64,000 nucleotides of DNA from Paracyclopina nana (Eukaryota > Arthropoda > Copepoda > Cyclopoida > Cyclopettidae): assembly GCA_019096065.1 (NCBI GenBank), contig JAGUCH010000001.1, forward strand, positions 15,190,001 to 15,254,000, in the 5' to 3' direction. Below, piece by piece: positions 11,049-23,000 of the stretch; positions within the stretch are counted from its first letter, which is position 1; every line of letters starts with the position of its first letter. Both the position numbers and the translations under genes were made by a program. The notes beneath the pieces are model-generated. The model worked only from the letters and a program-made list of their open reading frames with translations. It made no database searches and was not told the origin of the DNA.

Positions 11049-14000
11049 ATGGACAATCCCACCTACCTATACCCAAGGGGCGGCTTAGAGGCTGCTGACA
11101 TGAGCTTGCAAGCAGCCAAAGAGATGCTGGACAAACAGTTGTCCCTCCTGACCTCTCAACTCACCCCAGAGGCCTCTCCTTCCCAAAAAGTCAAAAGGAA
11201 AGTTTCCTTGCGGAGAATTTTCAGTGGGAGGCTCAAAAGAAGTCAAAGTTTGACGCAAGAAGACTCGAAGGAAGACATCGAGGTTCGATCTGCGGAGGAG
11301 TTCTTTGTCGAGCGCTCAAAAAGCTTCAGCTCAAGCTCTTGGACAAACCCAAAGCAGAGAATGAGTCACGACGAGAATTATTTTCGGAAGCGCGTCTCCT
11401 CGGGACCAGTGTGTCTTCAGCAACATCTGCGAACGCATCAAGGTAATATACAATATATAGTATCTCCTCATTATTATTCTTTCATGCACATTCAATTGCC
11501 ATGTGTTTTTAAGGTTGATAAGTTTTGGGTTAAGCCCGTCAAGCTTAGAAGTAGTTCAAGGTCAATGCACTTCTGTCTTTCTTGGAATTCCTATGAGTGT
11601 GTGGTGTACGTACACTGCATCGTGTATTGTGGACAGAATGACATCATGACTTATGAGTTGTGAGGTAGCCCAACAAAAACTTGATCACATTTTTCTGCGT
11701 CGCAAGCCCAAAACATTTAAAGGCCTCATTGCGGTGGCTTTACAAATTGGAGCCACCGCGTTTAAATTAGAAGTATTTCTCATTCTGTAAACAAGCCGAG
11801 TTCTTCGTAAGTCGGAATTTCCTGCCCAATTTTGCCGTCAGCAAAAAGTTACTAGCAGGGAATGTACCTGCGCTGTAAGCTTTAGAGCTTTGGGTGCCGA
11901 TCGAGAGAGATGACGTGCAAAAAGTGGTGGTGAGAAAACTGCAATAACTCTATTGTTCGCTCTACTATTTTGAAACATTTGGCTTTGTTCGCGCAGTCCC
12001 CATTTAAGTTGAACTAATTTTTTTGCAGCGTTTGATGCAGCTCTTGATCACGATCCAAATATTGACGTAACAATGGCAACCGCATCTACACTGCACATCA
12101 CTCGTCAAAGGCCTCCATTGCCTCCGAATCGGTCGTCCTGCAGTCAGCTCAAGTCAGAGGATTTTCTTATGGCGGCTCAAATCCGCCAACAGCAGTCGAG
12201 CAAAAAACCAAGAACAAGTCCCAAGCCACATGTGCTTCACCGCCAATGCAGTTTGGGATCCACTTCTACTGCTGCTGCTGCTGCTATGAGCTCCTCGAAT
12301 CAAAATCCCCCAGACGTGGCCATAGTTTTCAGCTCAAGGTGCCAAGTGTCAGGGGAATGGTCCCAGTACATGACCAACTTGGCCAAATCCAGGGGATTCA
12401 AGGACATCATTGTTCAAGATGTGGAGGCCTTTTCTTTGTTGGCTTCCAAAACGTATGGTGAGAACGATTTGACATTCTCTAACTTTGTTGTACCTACAAG
12501 ATGCGCAGTAATGCTACACCCACTTACCCCACTAGAATTTGAGCCTTATAAATTTAGGGTTTTATAAGAGTATTTACTCTTATAAATATAGTAAGAATCG
12601 CCCAAATATAAGAGTTTGATGTGACATTTTCGGCAAAATTTATAAGGGACAGACAAAAATCACTGGATTTTCAAAAGTGTATATTTCCATGAGTGATCAA
12701 GTTATTGATAATATGCCTTGATATTATTCATCACTGAGTACATGCATGTCATTTAAAGTGTTAACTACTGGGATTGGAGTAACTTCTCCACTGTCAAGTT
12801 AGGCTCATGAATCTGGAGATTCATACTATTTTTTTATGATTCAAGATTTTTTTAAATAATGCATTTATACTCATTTGCAAGCATTCACATATTAGCATTT
12901 GTTGCTTTTATCAATAAAAAATGCTAAACTGCTTCACTATTCATCACTACATGTTGTAATTTGAGGTTTAAGATTTTTTTAAAACTGTCGCTGTCCTGAC
13001 CTCCCTTATAAGCAGCTAATGAATGCCTAATGTCATAAGGCATTCATATTTATTTTGTGTCTGCAATTTTTTTAAAAACTTCCATGTATTTCTACTCTCC
13101 TATAAAACCTTTATAAATTTCTTAATTTATAAGCTAAGGTTAATTGTTTAATATGAGTCATTTTTTTTCATCATTTTAAAAAAATCGTCCATACAAATCG
13201 TCCCTTAAACTATGAGATTTTTATGTGGGTTTTAAAGGGTGCAGCCTTATCAAACCCTCCTATAAACTGTGAGAATTATAAGAGATCGCCCTTTCTCAGA
13301 ATTTAAGAAAGTTTATCCAGGATAAGTTCAAATCTGAACTTGTCCATGATACTTTTATTCTGGAAGAGTATCAAGCAAGACTCTTTAATTGATAATTTAA
13401 TATCTAAGATATCATGACAAAGTTTGAAAAAAAAATCAAATTTAAGATATTTCATCAAAATAAATGCATTTGATAATTAAGTGAAAAATCAAAAATGTAA
13501 AAGCATTACAAGCTGTTATTGTGTAATTATTGATCAAAAATAAGTTTAAATCAAATAATATTAATGATTCATGAAATTTTCTGCATGTATTTAAGCTCCT
13601 TCTTTCATTCAGTTAACCAAAATAAAAGAAATAGTCACAGCGCCATCTACAAACAGTTTATGAAACTATATTAAATTTTCTTAATAGCCTAGCGTAATGA
13701 AAGTCTCATGACACAAGCCTTTTATTAGTGATTTATATGAGATTAGGTTTTTTTAAAGTTAAGTCTAACCCTAGAGGAAGCAGGCAGAAGCAATCTATTA
13801 TTGCATAAAAGGAAGAATTTCTAATTAGCAATATAGCATTATTACCAATTATAAAAAATGCAATGAAAGGATTATGCAATCTCAAACTAATTTGCATAAT
13901 TTTATAAAACTGAATGATTGTTTACTATAAATCCCTTATACTGGTATAAGGGATTCATATGTAATGGAAATTGGCATAGTTCCTGAACAAAAGTTAAATT

Positions 14001-17000
14001 TCACATGATTCAATTATTCTTAAAATTTGACGTGACCGTGTGAGTCTCAATTAATTGGTGAACTCGTTTGTACTGTCTACTTCACTTCATGACTATTTAC
14101 AAAATTACAGACAGATAGAAGTGTAGTAAATGCATTATGAAACATCTAAATAATAGGGAAAAAATGAAAATTGAAAAGAGCAGAACTTATCCATCAATTT
14201 TTTACGAAAAAATTCATCGCTACATAGCTCCAAGTGTCATTAAAATAGTTTAAAATTATGCTATGAGCTTGGTAATCTCAAAGGATTGAATGAACAGTGA
14301 AATTGTCAATTGCTCCTTGACGGTTATAAAACTCTAATTTGGCATAGGGGAGTCATGACTAAGTTAAATTTGGAGTAATTGGAGGCAACAGCATTCTTTC
14401 ACTCTACTACTAGGCCAACCTAAGGCAATGGAGGTGAAAAAACGTTGGAATTGTTTGAAATGACAAGAAACTGCAAATTTGTTTCCTCTAATAACTCACT
14501 CATAACAAAAATAGGGATTCATAAGGGTCAATAGGCAGGGGGCCAATCGTTTAAATTGATTTTGCGTAAAATTTTCGTTAATCTTAAGATATTTTTTTTA
14601 CATACAGCATCAAACGGCACACAAAGGGTGCTTTTACAATTTAAATTTATGCAATAACAACAACTTCATTTCTCATGTTGGTTTCATACCGGATTCATTA
14701 TGGAGTTTTCTAGTGGGGTATAAACAAGAAATTCAGCGTCTAAAGAGAGGTTTCTTGCGCTTTGCACCTTAAAATTATAGTTCTGAAGTATTTTTCATTT
14801 TTGTGCGATAGGAGTACGTTCAACTCCTCGACCTCTGGAATGGGCAGAATAAACACATCTTGTTTCATCATTTTCTAGATCCAGTCAGTCTCGACTCGTT
14901 AAGGGTAAAAGAAGAACTCGTCTTTCATGCAAAGGCCCAAATTGTCATTCTCGGCCAGTCATTCTTAGACTGGATCTACGCTCATCCCGGATTGATCATC
15001 GGAAATCTGTTCAAGGATAGCACAAAGGTCATTGGGCTTCTGCTCGGCATCACCAAAGAAAATGTCCTCCCTGAGCACAGAGCTGAGCTGTTGACCTATG
15101 CCGTGTGGAAGTTCATGTTCACCATCAAGCCCGAAGATCATGATGCGCTCACAATGAACGTTCTGCGGGCATTGACAGCCGTGATGACGACCAACACGAC
15201 CCATCAGCCAAATTCAGCTTCCTATGTGTTGCCGAGGCCGATGAAGAAGTTCAAGGTCTGGCCTGAATCTGGAGCTCCCGCCGATGGAAAAATTCTCCTC
15301 ATCTTGTCAGAGAAAATATCGGGTCTTGAAAGGCTCGTAATTCAGCTCGAAAGCGTGAACGACGAGAAGGCCAAAGTCAATGTGAAAGACTTCAAAATCA
15401 TCTACGAGTCCATGATTGAGGTCACCATTCCAGATTATGTAACCGAGGCAATGAAGATCAGGTTGGAAATAGGGGGCATTCGGTGGCAGCCTGATCCAGA
15501 TTGCATAATCAAAGCCAAGCCAGACCCATTGGCTCAATTCGATCAATACTTGTCGTCCTACCTGAGGCAGATGATGGAATCCGGATCTATGATTGAGGTT
15601 TTGGAAGTGGACAAAAAGTGCCCAACCTTGCTGCACTTCACTGTCAAGAGGGGCATGAAGAAATGCGCCAAAACGATATTCGACCTTCCCGGAGGAATGC
15701 AAATGTCACTCATGACCAACGAGGACGGCCTCAATGCTCGGGAAATGGCTGTTCAAGCCGGCGACCTGGAGCTTGCGAAAATGTTCAAGATGGACCATGT
15801 GCCACGTGACTATGAGTTCCCCGTACTTATCAGGCCGAGAGAAAGGGCGAGGGAGGCCGCATCGCCAGAAGAAGTCTATTTCTACGATGTCCCGAGGATT
15901 ACTGAGGATTGCTACATGGTGCCTCCACCTCCGAGGCCCGTGTCCGACCTCGTCTCACCGAAAGCCATACCGAAAAATGATGATGCTCAAACCGCGGTAA
16001 GAAAAACTGATGCGTAGTAAGCCAACGCAATCTATTCTTTGGAACAACCTTTATTTGCCAGTAATTCTTCAACTAAATTATAATTTCTAATGTCAGCAGC
16101 CCAAATAAGTACGCTTTCTTCTTCACCTTTTAGGCCTCTGAGATACGTCAACTTCTGACTCCTGCCACTCCGCCCAAAGAAAATTCGTCTTCCTACGTAC
16201 CAATGCTCCATCGTACTTCAACTAATATGTCCCAAGAGAGGCCTCTGTCAAGGCATGAACTTATCAGCAGTTTGCGCCGAGGGAGGGCATCGTCCAACTC
16301 TCTGGATGATCTTCATGAGCCCTTCAACGCTAACCCAGTGTCAATCTTTGAGAGTCTCAAGTTCAAGCTGGAGGGCAACCTCATCTCGCTAGATGAATTC
16401 GAGCAGGAGTTTCGAGCTTTGCCAGAAAAGGGTGTGCAAGATCTCCTTCCCGAATTCGAGTCCATCATCAAGGCTAAAAGAAGCGTTCCAAAATCGCCAC
16501 TTAGTATTGTCAATCCGTTCCCTCTCGTTGAGCCCCAGTCCTCAACCAAAGTGACAAAATTGTTCACCGAAACTCAAGACGAGCTCATGGAGCTGCAAAT
16601 CAAGTTTCGCAAGGGCCTGCTCAATTTGCACGAAATTCAGTCGAAATTCCTGGCCTGGAAAAGTCGGCCTGAAGTTGTAACGAATCATGACAAGTTGGAG
16701 AACGAGCGGATGACCAAAAAATGGGAGAAACTTTTGTCTGATTTGAAGTCTGAGCATGATAAAGAAGAGGAGAAAGCTGATGGTTTCTTCAAGGCTAATT
16801 TCTTGAGGAAAATGAAGAAGAAAAAGAAAAGCTCTCCAGTTTTGGACTTGAAGTATTCCACGCTGCCATCGCTCCCGTTGAGGCTAAAAAAGGCCCGATC
16901 GTCCTCAACGACCTCGGTGACCTCGGAAGAGGCCAAGCCAGTCGTGCAATCTCACAGGGTCAAAAGCTGCTCTCTTTCCGAGTCGTCTTCAGTAGCAAAT

Positions 17001-17135
17001 TTCGAATCGGACTCATCGTGGAGCGCAGAGACAACAGCTTCGGCTGTTGAAAAGTTGGCCTCCAGAGTCAACAACAATAACTATGCTGAAGCTGCTGTTG
17101 TGATGGATAAATCCGTCTTTCAAGCTAAAGTCTAA
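11049..17135 (+). CDS. stumps: Stumps/Dof, adaptor of FGF receptor signalling (TIR-like, DBB, ankyrin-like)
   Basis: Coding exons 11049-11442, 12029-12457, 14812-15996 and 16134-17135 give about 1,000 residues. The order follows the Dof/BCAP/BANK1 family: a TIR-like domain from about residue 227 (PDVAIVFSSRCQVSGEWSQ) into exon 3 (AKAQIVILGQSFLDWIYAHP), the DBB immunoglobulin-like part (KVWPESGAPADGKILLILSE to DYVTEAMKIRLEIGGIRW), then ankyrin-like helices (CPTLLHFTVKRGMKKCAKTI, GLNAREMAVQAGDLELAKMF). Tyrosine sites of YxxP/YDVP type follow (VYFYDVPR), and the C-terminal helices resemble BCAP (LMELQIKFRKGLLNLHEIQS). In Drosophila, Stumps links the FGF receptors Heartless and Breathless to Ras/MAPK in mesoderm and trachea. 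Exons 1-2 and 3-4 join in phase. Exon 2 leaves one base while exon 3 starts in phase 0, so a small exon or a one-base sequence error lies between 12457 and 14812. Confidence 0.9.
12458..14811 (+). repeat. AT-rich stumps intron with dispersed CTTATAA/TTATAAG motifs and small palindromes
   Basis: This 2.35-kb intron is visibly richer in A+T than its surroundings. It contains many copies of CCTTATAA or TTATAAGG-type words (for example near 12545, 12575, 12640, 13010, 13090, 13255, 13935). Two clean palindromes occur: 13019-13047 (ATGAATGCCT / AGGCATTCAT) and 13931-13954 (ATCCCTTATA / TATAAGGGAT). They could be remains of short inverted-repeat DNA elements; no transposase was seen. A CTCF-like core (AGATGGCGCTG, minus strand) is at 13638-13648. 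Confidence 0.45.
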
Positions 17136-17227
17136 TTTAAATTTAATGTCTGAATTTTGATTGATGAACAACCCTTATAGCAATATATGTGATGACTATT
17201 TAAAAGCCAAGCAAAGTTCCCGCCATG

Positions 17228-17300
17228 ATTTGAAAAAGGGACATCGCGCGCGCAACAGCTGACCATGTAGGAATTTCGCACGCGCATCAGCTGACAATCA
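17228..17300 (+). promoter_or_regulatory. Duplicated E-box promoter element upstream of RNase H1
   Basis: CAGCTGAC occurs at 17256-17263 and again at 17288-17295, each after a CGCGC-rich stretch. This 32-bp near-repeat sits about 110-145 bp before the RNase H1 ATG and 120 bp after the stumps stop. CAGCTG is an E-box core for basic helix-loop-helix factors. Function is inferred from position and duplication only. Confidence 0.35.
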
Positions 17301-17401
17301 TGTTTCGCAACATGCCAAGATAACTGCTTTTCTTTTTTGTTGTGCTGAAATCAGCAAACTTTAAAGATGCTGAAAGTTCGTTTGTCTTTCCCTAGAAACT
17401 T

Positions 17402-19397
17402 TTGATGTTTGCTGTTCTCCGTGGTCGGCCTTTGGTAACGATGTCGAAGTCATTCTATGCTGTGGCCAAAGGCCGAAAAGTCGGCATTTTCACCACGTGG
17501 AATGAGTGCAAGGCGGCAGTTGAGGGCTTCCATGGGCCTAAATATCGAAAATTCAGCTCTCGAGATGAGGCTCAAACTTTCATAGATGAGTTTGGAGGAA
17601 GTGAAAGTCCTGCTAAGAGAGTGAAAAAGTCCACAGAGTGCTCAAAGAAAGTGGACATGAGGAGAGAATTGCAGGCTTTGAAGTCCCAAAATGAGGCCAT
17701 GAAAGTCAACTTAAAAGCCTATGTGCATGACCAAGAAGTTCAACTGGATGCCATGAATTCGCGCATTGATGTCCTCATCAATGCCCTGGATAGAACACCG
17801 GGTAAATAGCCCTTTCCTATGTAGAAAGCAATCAAATTTTACTCTTTTTGAATGATAAGAAAGTGGTAGAGCCGAGCATGGAATTGCGAGACGTATATTG
17901 TCATATTCCCTTTTGGAAATCCAATTTGCACCTCTCTGAGGAGCACTCTTCTATTCAAATACAAGATTTGGTTGGAAAATGCTTTCCCACTTGACAGGAC
18001 ACCCATTGTGGAAAAGGCCTTGCTAGCTTTGTTAATCAACTTTGATGTTTTGATCTTCTGTACCTTGCTGATTGACTTGACGCGTGACGCAAATAAGGCA
18101 TTTATGAAGGAGATCTTGTCTATTTTTATTCCCTTATTTTTGATTCATTCAAATACTTGAGTCAATTCTGTTTTAAGGTAGCTTGCAGAAAATGCTTAGT
18201 CATTTTATGTTGCATGCTTGGCCCATTAGCTCGGCTATGCATACACTTTTGCCATATTGTAAGGAGCATAAAAGGAGCTTTTTGTATCGATTAAAGCCTG
18301 ACCACCATACTAACTGCCTAATGCCCCCCTCAAAAATAATTAGATTTTGTTGCTCTTCCCCCATCCATGTCTGAGTTTGAAAAGTACACAATTGGCCATA
18401 ATTTTCCACTCTGGAAATTTTCTAGATGTTCTCCGATGGCATGTTCTGAAAGTTGTAAAATAGAGGTGCGAGTTTATTCTGAAGTTGGTGGTAGTACGCG
18501 TAAGTTAATCACCAACTTTTTCATGCTGCTGCGACTGCTACAACATTGTCAACTCCCAGTCAAAAGTACTGAGAGTGTTGCATGCCACAAACTGGGTGCT
18601 GGTGCATTGAGTCATTCCAGCTGCCATTTCTTCTTCCACTACTTTGGAAGTGGATGCAGAAGATGCGCATTTTGCGACCGCGGGAGAAATTCCTTTTGTG
18701 GAGATAATTTGTCTAAGGAGTCCTGCAACTACCTCCTTTTTTCTCCCAGAAAATGAAGAAGCTCCTCCGGGAAAACGGCCTCGTACGGATGACATCTGCG
18801 AGGCCGTTGCGGTAAAATCTGATGGCCTCCACGTTGATGAAAAAGGCTATGTTCATGTGTACACTGATGGCTCTTGCGAGAACAATGGCAAATCCGGAGC
18901 GAGAGGAGGCTACGGGGTATGGTGGGCTGATGGCCACAGCCTCAACCGAGGTGAGGCTGCATCCAGAGCCACGAACAATGCTGCGGAAATTGAGGCCGTC
19001 ACCGAAGCCGTGCGAATTGCCAGAAGTCAGAATATATCCAAGCTGAAGGTCCTCACAGACTCCAAGTTTGTCATTCAGTGTGTGACCGAATGGATGCAAA
19101 ACTGGAAGCGAAACGGGTGGATGACCTCGAAAAACGAGGCCGTCAAGAACAGGGCCGAATTGGAGGAGCTGGACCAAGCGCTGAATGCCAGTCCAGGTCG
19201 GTGTGATTGCTGTGCGAGCAGCTTTTCTTTTTTGGCAATAATTCCTCCTCTCTTCTTCGTTTGTAGATGTGGACGTTGTGTTCGAGCATGTAAGAGGCCA
19301 CGTTGGAATACGTGGAAATGAGGCCGCTGATGCGTTGGCAAGAATGGGAGCGGAAAAATTTGGCAGAAAGCACTTATTTTCTGATGACGGTGTGTAG
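17402..19397 (+). CDS. RNASEH1: Ribonuclease H1
   Basis: Exons 17402-17801, 18621-19196 and 19267-19397 join in phase to 368 residues. The enzyme cuts RNA in RNA-DNA hybrids in the nucleus and mitochondria. The N-terminal hybrid-binding domain is clear (FYAVAKGRKVGIFTTWNECK, about residues 18-60). The catalytic domain starts near residue 209, with the metal-binding residues D216 (VYTDGS), E256 (NNAAEIEA), D280 (LTDSKF), the flexible-loop histidine (HVRGHVGIRGNE) and the last Asp (EAADALA). Between them lies a spacer with a coiled-coil-like piece and a basic KRPR. Two ATGs, 17402 (MMFAVLRGRPLV) and 17441 (MSKSFYAV), could give mitochondrial and nuclear forms as in mammals. A strong acceptor-like sequence (ctttccctag) lies 9 bp before the first ATG. 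Poly(A) signal AATAAA at 19407. Confidence 0.95.
17802..18620 (+). other. RNase H1 intron 1, no gene seen
   Basis: An 819-bp intron bounded by ACACCGG/gtaaat and cattccag/CTGCC. Short frames inside it look random. Confidence 0.6.
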
Positions 19398-19406
19398 AAT
19401 AAGGGA

Positions 19407-19412
19407 AATAAA
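19407..19412 (+). terminator. Poly(A) signal of RNase H1
   Basis: AATAAA lies 10 bp after the TAG stop. The following 650 bp up to the convergent RGK gene (20071) hold no recognisable coding sequence. Confidence 0.6.
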
Positions 19413-20070
19413 ATTATAGCAGTCGGCGTGTGTGTCCATGACTCCTTTCCTCGAAAAATGCTTGTCATGTCGAAAATACCACTTGATTAGTGATGACATT
19501 GACAATTTCGCAGGCTGCGTCACACTTGTGGCTGCTGCCATATGCTTACATATTGAACATTGGCATCATATTATAATGCTATATTTCCAAGATATTTTAT
19601 TGGATTATGGGGGATTAGATTATCAGCAGAGTCGCAACAATGGGTCGTCAATCCGATTTTTATTCTGTGAATTTTGTAGGGTTTGGTAGACTAGCTTAAA
19701 TTACACATGTTTTAGTGGCAACAGCCGATACAGTATTTTTGAGGTGGGGTTGGCCAAGGGGTCGAATCTGCACTCATTTCAGGGCGTCCATTCTCGTCTT
19801 AGCAAATTTTCCATTGGAATGAACGCGGCTGAACAAGTTGCTATGTGTGGCAAATAGCACCAAGAAACACTATCAGGAGCAAAAATAGTAGTAGAATTCC
19901 ACTTGATATGGGAATATTTTTTGTGGGGGGGCCGGTGTGGTGGGAAAGGAGGTAGTAGAAAGACAAGGATGCAAATTTGGCCAATGATAATAGCAATCGA
20001 TCTTATACGTTACAAATGTACACTATGTGTTGTAATATATGGTATTCTGTTAAAAATATTTGAGCCAAAT

Positions 20071-23000
20071 TCAGAGGACATGAAGGTTGCCGCAAGACTT
20101 TGACTTTGAGTCCTGCATTTTCCACACTCGCTCGAGCAGATCCATCACCTTAAAACCTCTTTTGCCTCCAGAATTTTGGGAATTTGGGACATTCTGCTCC
20201 TTGATCTGCTGCCTCAATTGGATCTGAGTCAACATGCCTACCAGCAGCTCGTCCACATTATGGTTGATTCCAGGGGACGTTTCAATGTATTTACAGCCAT
20301 ATTTGATGGCCAGAGATTTTCCAGCTAGAAGAAGAAAGAAAAAGAAATTAACTTGACTGCTCGCGGAAGCGCAGAAAATTGAGTGAAATTGACCCCCCGC
20401 TCGTATTTTTTTCTCATCCACTCAGGAGCTCACTCAGGCAAAAAGCAGAAGTGAAAGCTGGATGCTTTTGAGACGATGATACATATTATGGGAAGAAGTA
20501 CTTTTTTGCCAACTTTCTAGATTATTCAGTCGTTTCGTTTCTTCATCAAATGGAACAGCAAATATTGACAGAAACTCTAGTCGTAATATCTAACTACAAG
20601 CTTTGATTTGTACACCCTCCTCGATTTGCCAACTTTCTAGATGTTGATGTTGCATTTGTATCAGTTGCTGAGGAAGCATGTCCTAAGGTGCAACCAAAAA
20701 CCCACAAGCCTTGATTTGTGGCTTCTCCTCTGGTATAGAATCAATGTTGGAAAAGGCTTATAAATCAAGAAAAACAAAGGATAATTGGGATGAGAAGAAA
20801 GCCCTCATTTAAATTCCCAGTCAACCGCAAAATGGCTCCTAAGATTATTTTTCTCAGCCTTTAGGCACACGCCTTTCGCACTTCTTACATCGGTCCAAAA
20901 ACGGGGCAAACACGTGACAATGCTTGAGAATTTAATAAACTAGCTTTGTGATCTCTCCCTACTACGACACGAAGAGATGGCTGTGACAAATTCCCATAGG
21001 ATCAAAATAAAGTCACAAACTTTAGGTAGCCAAAGCTTCTGGGGGGATTTGGCCTGATGCCTACCATAAGTCTTACACACTATGTTAAGCCAGATGAATT
21101 AAGATTGGCATTCAAATTTGCCAAAAAGAAGGAAATTGGCTCCAAAGAGAATGAATAGAATGGATGGTCGGGCTGCATTCTAGCCACATAAATGATAATT
21201 AAATTAGGCGAAATTACTACTATCTTGGGAGCAAAGTGCAGGGAAAGCCATCCCTATAGACAAGCTTTGCGGGAGAGGTCTTTTTCCCTAATTCTAACTG
21301 CTTATTTTGCAGGCGACTTACAGCTGGTTGAGATGACTCGCGACCTTACAAGGTCCGTTTTGTTGGCCACCAAAATCACTGCTTGCCGAAGCAAAAGCTC
21401 CTCTGATTTTAGGTAGCTTAATATTTCCTCAGCTTCGTCCAGGGAATCCGCGTCGTCCACAGCAAATACAACGATGTATCCGTCTGGCGTGTAAGTGGCC
21501 ACTTGATTTTCCACCTACAAGCAATAAGAAAACGAAGGTGCTCAGCGGGCAAAAATACTTTTGATTGCTTTATATTGATTTGCTTCAAACAAAAGACAAG
21601 CAGGGTGCTTCACTTTAATTATTGCTTTCGCGTAGCATGTAAGCCCTGCTTGCCTAATACTGCAATATTGTAATCTACAAAACTATTCGGGGATTTCCTT
21701 CCGTGATTTTGAGCAGTAAGCAGGCAGGTTAAAAAACACCCTCAAACCCTGGTGTTTCACAGTACGACAGCATGCACATTTATTATGTATTTACTTTCTA
21801 ATTATGTTAATGGTGGCATACTTTGCTACGTACGCCAAGCTAAGGGAAAAGCATATCCATGTTAACTACTGCGCAACATTTTGAGCCCCATGACAGCCAT
21901 AACAGTTGTGATTATGAAAGTCAGATCGATTTTGCCGCATTAGTAGCTGCTTCGATACACATTCCAGTTTATGTTAGAATCCACGCATCATGCAAAAAAT
22001 ATGAGAGAAATTCTTCTCAATGTAATTCTCTTTCTAGATAACAGAACCAGGCTTTTCTTTGTATGCTAGTTCAGGCTAAATTGCATTTCCAGTTTTTCGT
22101 CTACATACGCTCATGGGGAGAGCCACGTCCTGATTGGTATCAGGGGTCACAAGACTGCCATTCGCCAAAAGCAGGGGTATTCTGGGTTTCTAATAGGAGA
22201 ACAGTGCAGGTAATTAATTAAGAAATTAAGCTTAGATAATTTTAACCCTCAACTTGATGCATGGGGTGATTCATAGGGATTTTTATGTCCGTGTTAAATT
22301 GCATTTATTCACATTAAATTAACTTATTAATTATCCAATTATAACTGATGGGATTTTCAGCCAAGCTAGTAATTGTGTCGACACCAATATTTTACACATT
22401 AGCACACACAGGCAGTTACATGAATTTTCATTTGAGACATTTAGAGAAGAGTATCGTTGTCGTATGTTGTTGCCACAAAAATAGACTGACAAGCAAACGT
22501 TAGCAAGCACGAAAAGTTGCAAACACTTTCGACAATTGAGAAAGTGCATTAGCCCCAAATGTAAACTAAAACATCAATTCGATTTGTTTGTGAGTTCTAA
22601 CTTACGATGGTTAATAAAACAGTGTTTCCATTTTTAACCTGAAAGCAAGCCAATGTAGCAATAAAAAGAACCCTAGAGAAGGCACACAAAAAGGGCTGAT
22701 TGGCTACTTTGTGGTCTACTCAATTATTCAACCCAACTTGGGTCTTCTTCATCAGGCGAAGATAAAGTTTGAAGAAGAACTTGTTCCTCACTAGTATTTG
22801 TTGTACACCCTGTGTCCGTATAGCATATGCATAGGTACATGGTTATTCTAATCAACCTTGCAAATTGCTTGAGGTGAGTAACAGTTTATTTTGAGTATGT
22901 TTATGTAAATTCTGTCAGTTAAGAGCTCAAAGAGAATGCTAAAATAACTAGAGCTTCTATTCCAGCCCACGAACTGACTCATGTCTGACGTATTAGCAAT

